Shown here: piece after piece, positions 1 through 8,374 of the stretch | Position numbering within the stretch: the stretch's first letter is position 1 | How the letters are laid out: each line of letters opens with the position of its first letter | Assembly: GCF_001895925.1 (NCBI RefSeq) | Contig: NZ_MPPI01000038.1 | Span: 1-48,407, forward strand | From: Phormidesmis priestleyi ULC007 | GTDB lineage: Bacteria; Cyanobacteriota; Cyanobacteriia; Leptolyngbyales; Leptolyngbyaceae | Direction: 5' to 3' | Length of the DNA: 48,407 bases | Notes under the pieces: generated by a model | Seen by the model: only the letters and a program-made list of their open reading frames with translations | Database searches by the model: none | Told to the model about the DNA's origin: nothing | Made by a program: the position numbers and the translations under genes

Positions 1-214
1 CCTTGAACCTCCCTGACGAGCCTGAATTCATCTGCACTTTCCCGCATTCCTCACTCCTGTTCATCCCGCCATAGAAGGACTTCGATTTTTCTCCCTCGAC
101 ATCACAACACTCAAGTTATTAAGATTATCTGGCAGCGTTCAGAACCGGGTTGCCTCGGAATTATCTGTAAGACAAGGTTTTGAGGCATCTGCTCAGACGA
201 AACAAGTGCTTGCG

Positions 215-243
215 TTGACAAGTCTCTGTCCTCTCCCTAAGCT
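215..243 (+). promoter_or_regulatory. Possible sigma70-type promoter for hicAB
   Basis: TTGACA at 215-220 and TAAGCT at 238-243 are separated by 17 bases. A start site 6-8 bases downstream would fall at or next to the hicA ATG at 250, so the transcript would have almost no leader. The -10 box is imperfect and this is only a pattern match. The 249 bases before hicA otherwise show no convincing gene. Confidence 0.3.
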
Positions 244-249
244 TGAGAT

Positions 250-435
250 ATGAAGGTGAGGGATCTCATCAAACTGATTGAGCAAGATAGCTGGTATTTG
301 GCTCGGACACGGGGCAGCCATCGTCAATACAAACATCCCAACAAGCTAGGTCTAGTGACTGTACCCGAAAAACCAGGGGACGACCTAGCGCCAGGAACAT
401 TGGATAGCATTTTGAAGCAAGCGGGTTTGAAATAA
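250..435 (+). CDS. hicA: HicA-family mRNA interferase toxin
   Basis: The 61-residue protein has the usual HicA length and fold signature: an N-terminal helix, then the GSHRQY segment with the conserved catalytic histidine at about residue 24, then a VPEKPGDDLAPGT segment leading into the last helix. HicA proteins are ribosome-independent RNases that cleave mRNA and are blocked by HicB. The stop codon overlaps the ATG of the next gene (TAATG at 433-437), so the two genes should be translationally coupled. Toxin before antitoxin is the typical hicAB order. The assignment rests on motif and gene pairing. Confidence 0.9.
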   Translation: MKVRDLIKLIEQDSWYLARTRGSHRQYKHPNKLGLVTVPEKPGDDLAPGTLDSILKQAGLK

Positions 436-647
436 TGCAGTACCTTATTGTGATTGAGAAGACAGAAACTGGATATTCTGCTTATTCTCCTGACCTACTA
501 GGGTGTGTCTCGACTGGGGCAACCCGTGAAGAAGTTGAACAGAATATGCATGAAGCGATCGAGTTTCATCTTGATGGATTGAAGTTAGAGGGTTTAGAGA
601 TTCCACAGCCTACGACCTCATCAGCCTATGTCGAGGTCGCAGCCTAA
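435..647 (+). CDS. hicB: HicB-family antitoxin
   Basis: The 70-residue protein starts with the HicB partial RNase-H-like fold: YLIVIEKTETGYSAYSPDLL, then GCVSTGATREEVEQNMHEAI. This is the short HicB form, which has no separate C-terminal DNA-binding domain. It should bind and neutralise the HicA encoded just upstream; longer HicB proteins also repress their own operon, but no DNA-binding domain is visible here. Start and toxin stop overlap by one base. An inverted repeat (GAGCCGAC, 660-667 and 705-712) lies just downstream and may help end the transcript, although its loop is long. Confidence 0.9.
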   Translation: MQYLIVIEKTETGYSAYSPDLLGCVSTGATREEVEQNMHEAIEFHLDGLKLEGLEIPQPTTSSAYVEVAA

Positions 648-716
648 CGCTGTGTTGGAGAGCCGACGTATCAAACCTATCTGTTGAAACTAGAGTTTGT
701 CTGAGTCGGCTCAACT

Positions 717-911
717 GTGTCGTTATGCCGCAAGTTCTCGGTCAAGACGTTATCACAACGTCTTTTGGTTGTAGCCCACACAGAGCAAGAAGGTGATCCA
801 GACGACGACCCCGATAAACTGATTCTGGCGCATCTTCGTGTCTCTCTTCAAGAAGTTAAAGAGGGAAAAACTCTTACGCAGATTTCGGCTTTATTTAATC
901 CACAATCCTAA
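717..911 (+). pseudogene. Antitoxin-like fragment
   Basis: The 64-residue frame starts with GTG and has no clear ribosome site. The C-terminal half (HLRVSLQEVKEGKTLTQISAL) resembles the C-terminal segment of small cyanobacterial antitoxin-type proteins, which typically end in a SLRQALREVKxG...ISELW-like stretch. The N-terminal half does not look like a known domain and has an odd composition, so the gene may be a decayed remnant. No toxin partner follows, because the histidine kinase begins four bases after the stop. The function call is inference. Confidence 0.35.
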
Positions 912-914
912 GTC

Positions 915-2534
915 ATGAAGTTACGTTCCTTTCGATTCCGAATTGCTCTGATGGCTGCGATTTTGGCAGGAGGCGCACTCGTCGGGTTTGGAGTGCTTTC
1001 TTCGTGGCTGATTTATGAGGCAAAAGTCAGCCGCCTGGATGCAGAACTAGAAAGTCAGTTGATTTTAGCGGGTCGCCCCCGATCGCCCGATCGCTGGCAG
1101 TCTTATGAAGCCTTTCTTCCAAGAGCGTTTGAAACCAGCACCAAAAACGCGATCGCGCTCCTCGTGATCGGAGGCGATGACACAGTGCTTTATCGCTCAC
1201 CCGCATGGAACCCAGATCTCAACATTACCAACCTCTGGACATCGCGACCACCGAGACCTATGCCGACTGCTCCACCGACGGTCGATCGCGTTCAGCCCGA
1301 TGCTTTGCGTCCCTCCGATCGACTGCCCCCTACGCCTCGCTTCATCACACAACGCACCCCTAGCGGAGCTTGGCGCATGGGGTCAGTCACCACTCCCTTT
1401 ACTCAAGTAGCGATCGCCGTCAGCTTAAACGCGATTGATCAAGAAATGGCAGTGATTCGCAATATCTTTTTGATTTCGATTCCAGGAGTGCTGTTGTTGG
1501 TAGCAGGCGGCGCATGGGCGATCGCGGCAAACAGTTTGCGATCAATTCACCAACTCACCACGATTGTTGGCAGTGTCACCGCCAGTGGACTAGAACAACG
1601 GGTGCCGATCGGGTCAACCGATGTTGAATTTGTCCAATTAATTCAGGTAGTTAACCAGATGTTAGAACGTCTGGAACGCAGTTTTAAACAATCTTCTCGC
1701 TTTAGTGCAGATGCCGCCCACGAACTCAAAACGCCTCTCGCTATTTTACAAGGAGAGCTAGAACAAACCATACAACGGGTGCGACCTCTACTTGATACAA
1801 AATGCCTATAATCTATATTTGAGAAGGTTTTTGAGTTTCTTCAAAGCAGATATTAAATTTACTCATTGACTTCCACAATAAATTATCAAAAACCTCATGG
1901 AACAAAGAACCGAGAGTTTCCTTGGGACATCAGATAGAGGTCGCACCCCATACAACAAGCCGAGCCAGGGTCAGAGGTGCAGCAAAGTCTGAGCAACTTG
2001 CTCGATGAAGTTCGCCGTCTGAGTGGCATTGTCCGCAAACTACTGTTGTTGTCTCTTGCAGACGCAGGGCAGATGTCTCTCTATCGAGTTGAGGTAGATT
2101 TGTCTCGCTTGTTAATCGAGATGTTAGAAGACATTGAACTGCTGGCACCGCACTTAGATCTTCAAACAGAAATTGCCGATCGCTTGTTCGTGCAGGGCGA
2201 TCACGACTTACTTGTGCAGGTGTTGCAAAATCTGATTAGCAATGCGATCAAATATAATCTTCCCAACGGCTGGATTCGGATTGTAGCTCGTCGTCAGAAT
2301 TCAGTCATCTTGATGACCATCAGCAATCGTTCAAACGAGATTTTAGCGAATGATCGCCATCGCATCTTCGATCGCTTTCATCGTGGCGATCCTGCCCGCA
2401 CTCGCAAAATAGAAGGACTCGGATTAGGGCTAAGTCTGGCACGAGAAATCGTACAGGCACACAACGGGCATCTTACCCTCGACATGACCCCGCCCGGAGA
2501 GACTGCATTTACCCTGACCTTGCCTACTCACTGA
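915..2534 (+). pseudogene. Sensor histidine kinase split by a MITE
   Basis: Residues 1-290 read as a membrane sensor: transmembrane segments near residues 9-33 and 183-205, a periplasmic loop between them, a HAMP-like linker and the phosphoacceptor H-box AAHELKTPLAI with the histidine at residue 269. The frame then enters an inserted element at 1777 and stops at 1811. The rest lies in the same frame from about 1949 to 2534: the second DHp helix, the N-box LISNAIKYN and the G-box GLGLGLSLAREIV. Removing the element plus one target copy (180 bases, 60 codons) restores an uninterrupted frame of about 479 residues with the junction LEQTIQ-QAEPGSEVQQ. No response regulator is adjacent. The N-terminal piece lacks the ATP-binding domain, so the kinase is presumably inactive unless the halves are both translated and associate. 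Confidence 0.88.
1777..1948. mobile_element. 172-bp MITE inserted in the histidine kinase
   Basis: The ends are inverted copies of GGGTGCGACCTCTA (1777-1790 and 1935-1948), and the match continues for about five more bases with two mismatches. The insertion is flanked by the 8-bp direct repeat CATACAAC (1769-1776 and 1949-1956). The interior is AT-rich and has no open frame of note, so it needs a transposase in trans. The parent family is not identified. The element brings a stop codon at 1809-1811 into the kinase frame. Confidence 0.88.
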
Positions 2535-2623
2535 AGTGATTCTAGACAATCAAATCAGCCGTGTGCTTGCTCAAATGCATCGACCTACCTATGATTGCAA
2601 ATGAGTTGTGGAGCAGAAAATCG

Positions 2624-3781
2624 ATGCGGGTAATCGGACTAATGAGCGGCACTTCTGTCGATGGAATTGATGCAGCGCTGGTTGAAATCTCAGGCAGCAT
2701 TCACGATCTCACCGTCCAGTTTTTAGCGGGAGAAACCTATCCCTATCCCTCTGATCTCAGAGAAAAAATTCTGGCAGTTTGTGGCGGTGCAGCGCTGTCA
2801 ATGGCAGACTTTGCTCAATTAGATGACGCGATCGCCACTCAATTTGCTCAAGCCGCGCTGTCGATTCAAAATGGGCAGGCGATCGCAGATCTGATCGGCT
2901 CTCACGGACAGACGGTTTATCACCAACCTCCGCTTAAAAAGGAATTAGGGTATAGCCTTCAATTGGGGCGAGGCGCAACGATCGCTGACCAAACTGGCAT
3001 CACCACCGTCAGCAACTTTCGAGAAGCAGACATCGCGATCGGTGGACACGGTGCCCCCCTTGTTCCGACTGTCGATGCCGCACTGCTCAGTCACCCAACC
3101 TACAGTCGCTGCGTTCAAAACATCGGCGGCATTGGCAATGTAGCTTATCTGCCTGCAACGTCTGCAACTCAACCCTCCCCCATGCGCGGCTGGGACACCG
3201 GGCCCGGAAACGTGCTGCTTGACCTCGCAGTCGAGCACCTCTCTCAGGGATCAAGAACCTACGACCAAGATGGAGCTTGGGCAGCCACCGGAGAGCCATG
3301 TCAAGCGTTGGTCGATCGCTGGCTTCAACAAGACTTTTTTCAACAACTGCCGCCCAAATCTACCGGGCGAGAACACTTTGGACAGAGCTATCTGCAAACC
3401 TGCTTGATCGATGCCAATGCCTATCAACTCAATCCTGCTGAGATTCTCGCCACCCTTACCGAACTCACAGCCGCCTCGATCGCCCACAGCTATCGCACCT
3501 TCCTGCCCCAAATGCCCGATCAGATTCTGCTCTGCGGCGGCGGTAGTCGCAATTTATGCTTAAAGCAAAGAATTCAATCTAGGCTCAGCGACATTCCAGT
3601 CATGACCACTGACGAAGCTGGCTTAAGCGCAGACTTTAAAGAAGCGATCGCTTTTGCGGTGTTAGCTTACTGGAGGCATCGGAAGATCCCTGGTAATTCT
3701 CCTGAAACCACAGGTGCCTCAAAAGCCGTGCTTTTAGGTGAAATTAACTACGCTCGTGAAAACTTTCGCGTGATAGCATAA
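2624..3781 (+). CDS. anmK: Anhydro-N-acetylmuramic acid kinase
   Basis: AnmK phosphorylates and opens 1,6-anhydro-MurNAc released from peptidoglycan, giving MurNAc-6-phosphate for cell wall recycling in the cytoplasm. The family signatures are all visible: [17 protein letters not shown] at the N-terminus, [45 protein letters not shown] and LLCGGGSRN. The frame is open further upstream, but the ATG at 2624 puts the motif [10 protein letters not shown] at the usual position and gives 385 residues, the family length. It lies 90 bases after the histidine kinase remnant. Confidence 0.95.
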   Translation: MRVIGLMSGTSVDGIDAALVEISGSIHDLTVQFLAGETYPYPSDLREKILAVCGGAALSMADFAQLDDAIATQFAQAALSIQNGQAIADLIGSHGQTVYHQPPLKKELGYSLQLGRGATIADQTGITTVSNFREADIAIGGHGAPLVPTVDAALLSHPTYSRCVQNIGGIGNVAYLPATSATQPSPMRGWDTGPGNVLLDLAVEHLSQGSRTYDQDGAWAATGEPCQALVDRWLQQDFFQQLPPKSTGREHFGQSYLQTCLIDANAYQLNPAEILATLTELTAASIAHSYRTFLPQMPDQILLCGGGSRNLCLKQRIQSRLSDIPVMTTDEAGLSADFKEAIAFAVLAYWRHRKIPGNSPETTGASKAVLLGEINYARENFRVIA

Positions 3782-3882
3782 GGTGCCATTAGACTCACTG
3801 GCACACGATCGGGCGTAAGCTGATAAAACTCCCAAATCTGCCAGCCATCTAGTTGATCTAAATTGAGGCAAGGAATGGCACC

Positions 3883-4329
3883 GTGACCCACACCTTTTTA
3901 ATACAACCAGGACGGTGGACTCTTCAAGGAAGCTGGTTAGAACGTCATGGTATGCCGATTACGGTCAAAGGTAGAACCATTGTTGCTTGGAGCCGCGACG
4001 ACTGGTTTACGATCGTCACAAAATTGGTCTTTCCCAACGCCGATCGTGACGAAATTAGCTCTCAATATAGAGGGCGCTTAGATTCTGGAGAACGGCGCTA
4101 TACCTTTGTGCTGCAACACAGTTTGCTCGGTCGCGTCGAAGGCGAAGGCTGGGTTGCCCCTGAATCGCTCGTGCAGCGCTATTGGGTGTTGGGCGATCGT
4201 CAGCGTCGCAGTGGTTTTGAAACGATGGTGCGTCTTGACGACAATAAATATTACCTTTCAAGCGGCATTCTTTCGGGGCACTACTTAACCAGCGCGATGG
4301 AAGCCACCCTCGAACGACAACCAGAATAG
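3883..4329 (+). CDS. Conserved hypothetical protein, beta-rich
   Basis: The 148-residue protein begins with GTG (THTFLIQPGRWTL). Alternating hydrophobic residues and many aromatic positions (GSWLERHGMPITVKGR, YTFVLQHSLLGRVEGEGW, YYLSSGILSGHY) suggest a small beta-barrel, lipocalin-like fold. There is no signal peptide or membrane segment. It looks like a real gene because of codon use and its well-formed protein, and similar proteins exist in cyanobacteria as far as I recall, but I cannot name a function. Genes on both sides are on the same strand, and the gaps of about 100 and 180 bases suggest separate transcription. Confidence 0.6.
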   Translation: MTHTFLIQPGRWTLQGSWLERHGMPITVKGRTIVAWSRDDWFTIVTKLVFPNADRDEISSQYRGRLDSGERRYTFVLQHSLLGRVEGEGWVAPESLVQRYWVLGDRQRRSGFETMVRLDDNKYYLSSGILSGHYLTSAMEATLERQPE

Positions 4330-4512
4330 CAGTCTCCCGTTACTTTGTGCGAGAGCGTGTCCATAATTAAATTTATGAAGGGGTATCACTCTTTACCTCT
4401 AACCAGTCTGAGCGATCGAGAAATTCAAACTCTACAATAGAGTATCAGACTGAATTTGACGGTCAAAACTAGCACCCTCTACTTTCACCCCGTGCAGAAT
4501 CGTTCACCTTCA

Positions 4513-6039
4513 ATGACAGACCTCAACAGCGAATCTCTATTGACTAATCGCTATCGGCTCATGGAGTTGATAGGGCGCGGCGCAATGGGGCAGGTTTACA
4601 GAGCCGAGGATGTTTTGCTGGGCGGCGTGATCGTCGCAGTTAAGTTTTTGGCCCAGACCCTTCTGACTCCTCGAATGCGCGATCGCTTTCGCAGTGAAGC
4701 TCGCACCTCGGCGCTCTTGAGCACCAAAAGTATGCACATCGTCCGAGTGATGGACTATGGAGTTAATGATGAAGGGGTGCCTTTCTATGTAATGGAGTAT
4801 TTGCAAGGTCACAGCCTCAGTGAGGTGATCACCACTCAAAACCTGCCGCTGCCGCGATTTCTCAGCATCGCGCGTCAGATTTGCCAGGGGCTTCAGTGCG
4901 CTCACCAAGGAATCGCGATCGATGGCTCGATCTATCCGATTATTCATCGCGATGTCAAACCTAGTAATATTTTGGTCAGCCAAGATCCCAGTTGGGGCGA
5001 ACTGGTCAAGATTTTAGACTTTGGGATTGCTAAAATTCTGCAAGCCGATGCTAATCAAACCAGCTCGTTTATGGGCACCCTTGCCTACTCGTCGCCTGAG
5101 CAGATGGAAGGCAAAGAGCTAGATTCTCGATCGGATATTTATGGTTTGGGGGTGATGCTATTTGAGATGCTCACAGGCAAAATGCCGCTTCAGGCAGAAA
5201 CCCATTCTTTTGGCAGTTGGTATAAAACGCATCACTTTCAGGTGCCGCGAAGCTTTGAATCGGTCAACCCCAATCTCAAGGTTCCTAAAGTTTTAGAGAG
5301 CCTGGTGATGAGTTGTCTGGCAAAGTCAGCCAACGATCGTCCTCAAACCGTTGGCGAAGTCTTAAAAGCGCTAGAGCCATTAGAGCAGCGCTATAACGCG
5401 ACTCGTCAGATCAGTCACCGCATTGGTGAAGCCTTGCTCAGGCGACCAGTGGCGGCTCCGGTTCGCGACCCTGAAGCGCTTTCGCCCGATGAGGCGTGTC
5501 AACTGACGACGTGGCCTCAAAATAAGCCGATCGCTCAAATTGTCTTTCCTCATGTGTTGAAAACGAAGCGAGAGGAAATTGCAACAGTTTGGGTGATGCT
5601 ACCACAGCAGGAAATTGAGAATATTCAGTTAGGCAAGCTTTATAACAAGCTCTATAAAAACTTTTTGTGCTGCATGTCTCCGCACCCAATGATGCTGTGG
5701 ATGACTGCTCTTTATAATCAACTTCACCATAAAAAAATAGGCCCACGTTGGTTGCGCTGCTATCTAGATTTAAAGGCGGTTGAGGGTCGGCAAATCATCC
5801 GTCTTCTAGTCGAACGCAAGCAATATTATGTGCTGTTTTTTGCCCTTGAAGACCCTCATCACTGTGCTTATGTGATGCCAGTCACGCTCAATGATGCTCA
5901 ACTGGCTCAACTTCAAACCTGGACTGTAGACAGTCAAACCTGGCGCTCGATCGGAAAACCTACCCTCAGCAAAGACATTCTCAAAGGAGAATTTGAGAAG
6001 CTCAAACTTAAAATCACTGGGGATTTAGAAAATCAGTAA
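4513..6039 (+). CDS. Serine/threonine protein kinase (PknB-like)
   Basis: This is a eukaryotic-type kinase of 508 residues. Motifs counted from the ATG at 4513: glycine loop LIGRGAMGQVY, catalytic lysine K44 in VIVAVKFLA, HRDVKPSN with catalytic D147, DFG at 169-171, and GTLAYSSPEQ in the activation segment. Catalytic residues are all present, so it should be active. The C-terminal 190 residues form a separate domain rich in aromatic residues, with no transmembrane helix and no PASTA repeats. A TTG at 4456 opens the frame, but the ATG just before TDLNSESLLTNRYRLME gives the normal N-terminus. Substrate unknown. Confidence 0.9.
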   Translation: MTDLNSESLLTNRYRLMELIGRGAMGQVYRAEDVLLGGVIVAVKFLAQTLLTPRMRDRFRSEARTSALLSTKSMHIVRVMDYGVNDEGVPFYVMEYLQGHSLSEVITTQNLPLPRFLSIARQICQGLQCAHQGIAIDGSIYPIIHRDVKPSNILVSQDPSWGELVKILDFGIAKILQADANQTSSFMGTLAYSSPEQMEGKELDSRSDIYGLGVMLFEMLTGKMPLQAETHSFGSWYKTHHFQVPRSFESVNPNLKVPKVLESLVMSCLAKSANDRPQTVGEVLKALEPLEQRYNATRQISHRIGEALLRRPVAAPVRDPEALSPDEACQLTTWPQNKPIAQIVFPHVLKTKREEIATVWVMLPQQEIENIQLGKLYNKLYKNFLCCMSPHPMMLWMTALYNQLHHKKIGPRWLRCYLDLKAVEGRQIIRLLVERKQYYVLFFALEDPHHCAYVMPVTLNDAQLAQLQTWTVDSQTWRSIGKPTLSKDILKGEFEKLKLKITGDLENQ

Positions 6040-6050
6040 GAATATTAGGT

Positions 6051-6151
6051 CAGGACTTACGCATTTTGCCAAAACCTCGGAGGTTTAAGCCACTCTGTCG
6101 GTCACGATGCTTGATTCTTGGTTAAAACCTCCGAGGTTTGCGTCAGTCCTA
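6051..6151. mobile_element. MITE family A, copy 1 (101 bp)
   Basis: The ends are near-perfect inverted copies of AGGACTTACGCA (6052-6063 and 6139-6150), and there is a single extra base at each end. The 5-bp sequence TAGGT occurs immediately outside both ends (6046-6050, 6152-6156), as a target duplication would. Inside, two copies of the palindrome AAACCTCxGAGGTTT lie near the ends. The second copy, at 37620-37721, is inverted and roughly 90% identical. No coding capacity. Confidence 0.85.
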
Positions 6152-6180
6152 TAGGTTATGAGAACTGTATTGGAGGGCTT

Positions 6181-6732
6181 ATGCCACTCACTGCTACCGA
6201 TCTAGAAATCTTCCAGCAGCAGCTTCCTGACTACCAGATGGAATTAGTGGATGGAGAGATCATTGTCATGAGTCCATCTGGATTAGAGCCTGATGAAATT
6301 GCGCTAGAAATTGGGCGGCAACTCGCGAACTGGGTCAGACCTCGCAAACTTGGACGAGTGGCAGGTTCGAGTGCTGGCTTCAAGCTCCCCAACGCGAATG
6401 AGGATGTTCGCGCCCCTGATTGCTCCTTTGTCAAGGCAGAGCGTCTAAAACGAACCACACAGGACTTTGCGCGGTTAGTACCTGATCTCGGTTTTGAAGT
6501 GGTATCGAAGTCAGACTCGCTAGAAAAGCAGCGTCAGAAAGTCAAATTTTACCTGTCATTAGAGATGGTGGTTGGGGTAGTCGTTGACCCCAGAACACGA
6601 GCCGTCGAAGTATGCCGTCCTGGGCAGGACGAGGCGCAGATTTTGAGAGACGGAGATATCTTGACTCTTCCAGAATTGTTTCCAGGATGGGAGATGGAGA
6701 TTTCGAGTATCTGGGCACCAGAGTTTGACTAG
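6181..6732 (+). CDS. Uma2-family (DUF820) endonuclease-like protein
   Basis: The 183-residue protein has the layout of the Uma2/DUF820 PD-(D/E)XK family, which is strongly expanded in cyanobacteria: MELVDGEIIVMSPSG near the start, VRAPDCSFV with the conserved aspartate, then PDLGFEVVSKSDS with the E-x-K-like pair and a helix with QRQKVKFYL. The likely start is the ATG at 6181, just after GGAGG at 6173-6177, rather than an upstream alternative inside the MITE-derived flank. Its biological role is not established; members are thought to be nucleases and often travel with mobile DNA. Confidence 0.85.
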   Translation: MPLTATDLEIFQQQLPDYQMELVDGEIIVMSPSGLEPDEIALEIGRQLANWVRPRKLGRVAGSSAGFKLPNANEDVRAPDCSFVKAERLKRTTQDFARLVPDLGFEVVSKSDSLEKQRQKVKFYLSLEMVVGVVVDPRTRAVEVCRPGQDEAQILRDGDILTLPELFPGWEMEISSIWAPEFD

Positions 6733-6770
6733 CTGTTTGTTCACGCACTTTTTGCAAATGTTCTGCCTGA

Positions 6771-7733
6771 TCAACTGAGATTAACGATCGACTCATTGAC
6801 CCACTGCGAAAATTGCGCTTGCTCAGATGCAGAAATGCCTTGCATGGTTTCTCCAACCACTTTGATCGCCACGGGCGGCAGCACTTCGCTGAGTTCTCGT
6901 CCTGCCGGGGTGAGCCAGATTCGCCAAACTCGGCGATCGTGGGGGTCTCTTTCGCGACGGATCAGGTTTCGTTCTGCCATGCGATCGAGTACACCTGTTA
7001 GAGTCCCACCCACTTGCTGAAGCTGATCGCTAATATTTGAGGTTGCCAATCCGTCTTCTTGCCACAGACAACAGAGCACCACCCAATGAAAAGGCGTTAA
7101 CCCGATCGGCTCTAGCTCTTCCTGAAAACTGCGGGTCACTAGTTGAGCTAAAAGTTTGATGCGATACCCCAAGCTACAAGGAGCCAGAATCTCTTGCCAG
7201 CCTTGCCCACCGATCGGAACGGGGACGGGTAGGCTGGACAACTTTTCAGAACTGGGGATCGCAAATCGCTGCACATTGACGAGCATACGATCGAGCAGTT
7301 GAGACAGACGCTCTCGGTCTTCATAAGAGATGCCTTGTAGCGCGACTTCTCGCAGCTCGACCGCGATCGGGGGCAAGATGTCTTGTAATTTCCGACCCTC
7401 ATCGGTGAGCCAAATTCGCCAAACTCGCCGATCGTGAAGATCTCGCTCACGGCGAATCAGGTTGCGCTCTGCCATGCGATCGAGCACACCCGTTAAAGTG
7501 CCGCCGACTTGTTGCAGGCGATCTCCTAAAGTCGAGGTTGCCAGCCCGTCTTCTTGCCACAGACAGCAGAGCACTACCCAATGAAAAGGCGTTAACCCAA
7601 AGGGTTCCAAGCGTTCTTGAAATTTGCGCCCTGAGAGTTGGGAGAGCAGTTTGATCCGATACCCAATTCCGTAGGGCGCTAAACTGCTTTGCACCTCTGA
7701 CAGAGGTTGATGTTGAGGGGGCAAGGAAACCAT
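6771..7733 (-). CDS. Tandem-fused MarR-family regulator
   Basis: The 320-residue protein contains two full MarR winged-helix units in one chain, at about residues 20-160 and 185-318. The segment FHWVVLCCLWQEDGLATS occurs at about 50-67 and again at 215-232. Each unit has its own wing with RRERDxHDRRVWRIWLT. MarR proteins normally act as homodimers of about 140-160 residues, so this looks like a covalent pseudo-dimer. The two halves also match closely at the DNA level (around 7020-7110 and 7525-7610), suggesting a fairly recent internal duplication. The target genes are unknown; it lies alone, convergent with the Uma2 gene. Confidence 0.9.
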   Translation of the reverse strand: MVSLPPQHQPLSEVQSSLAPYGIGYRIKLLSQLSGRKFQERLEPFGLTPFHWVVLCCLWQEDGLATSTLGDRLQQVGGTLTGVLDRMAERNLIRRERDLHDRRVWRIWLTDEGRKLQDILPPIAVELREVALQGISYEDRERLSQLLDRMLVNVQRFAIPSSEKLSSLPVPVPIGGQGWQEILAPCSLGYRIKLLAQLVTRSFQEELEPIGLTPFHWVVLCCLWQEDGLATSNISDQLQQVGGTLTGVLDRMAERNLIRRERDPHDRRVWRIWLTPAGRELSEVLPPVAIKVVGETMQGISASEQAQFSQWVNESIVNLS

Positions 7734-7822
7734 CTAGCTTTGAGAATTACTTAGAACACTTAATAATAGATAATTTTACTGAAGACTGTTGTAACAAACA
7801 GATCAAACTTAGTGAAGAGTTC

Positions 7823-8323
7823 TTAAGCTGTGAAAAACCGAGGCGGAGTCAGCCAAAATAGCTGGCTGTGGGCGATCGGCGAACCCGATAAAGGAAGCGT
7901 TAGCCCGATCGCGCCCGCTTTTTTGAGAATGAGTTTGCCTTGAGCGTTGCCCCAGATTAGTGTCTCAGCCCAAGTACTCAAGTCTGGCTCATGCCCAACC
8001 AGTGCCAGAGACTTTTCGGATGCTTTCCAGTCTTCTAACCAATCTATCCATGTCTGGATATTACCACCCGGCGCAAGATAGGCAGCTTCTTTGAGATGTT
8101 TGCTTAACCCAACTTCTTGAAGAATCTCAGCCGTTTGCTCTGCCCGAACTAGCGGACTCGTCAGAATCAGATCAAACTGCAAATCCAACTCGCTCAACCG
8201 CTTGGCAATTTGACGAGTTTTGCGCTTGCCCTCCTCAGTTAAAGGACGCTCACGATCGTTTTCATAGTCGCCATGCTGTCCGGCTAAACCGTGACGAATC
8301 AGATATAGATTAAACGTTGACAT
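7823..8323 (-). CDS. sixA: Phosphohistidine phosphatase SixA
   Basis: The protein has 166 residues, in the SixA size range, and belongs to the histidine phosphatase superfamily. The RHG motif with the phosphate-accepting histidine (H11) lies in LYLIRHGLAG. LTEEGKRKT, LTSPLVRAEQTAEIL and the second catalytic histidine in LVGHEPDLSTW are all present. In E. coli SixA removes phosphate from HPt domains or PTS proteins; here the substrate is unknown. Its ATG follows directly after the T-run of a strong hairpin (8325-8366), so there is no ordinary ribosome site next to the start. Confidence 0.9.
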   Translation of the reverse strand: MSTFNLYLIRHGLAGQHGDYENDRERPLTEEGKRKTRQIAKRLSELDLQFDLILTSPLVRAEQTAEILQEVGLSKHLKEAAYLAPGGNIQTWIDWLEDWKASEKSLALVGHEPDLSTWAETLIWGNAQGKLILKKAGAIGLTLPLSGSPIAHSQLFWLTPPRFFTA

Positions 8324-8324
8324 A

Positions 8325-8366
8325 AAAAAAGGGTAGAACGCTCTTCCTTACGTTCTACCCTTTTTT
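8325..8366. terminator. Bidirectional-type terminator hairpin before sixA
   Basis: The arms GGGTAGAACG (8331-8340) and CGTTCTACCC (8351-8360) pair perfectly, and the A-run and T-run outside extend the stem. It sits between the DHH gene stop (8375) and the sixA start (8323), both on the minus strand. On that strand the loop reads TAAGGAAGAG, which contains a Shine-Dalgarno-like AAGGA, and the T-run is followed at once by the sixA ATG. Confidence 0.85.
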
Positions 8367-8374
8367 CAGAGGTT

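Noticed and set aside
2945-3511. Minus-strand frames inside anmK and in many other genes
   Set aside because: These are shadow frames without ribosome sites or protein-like composition, opposite well-supported genes.
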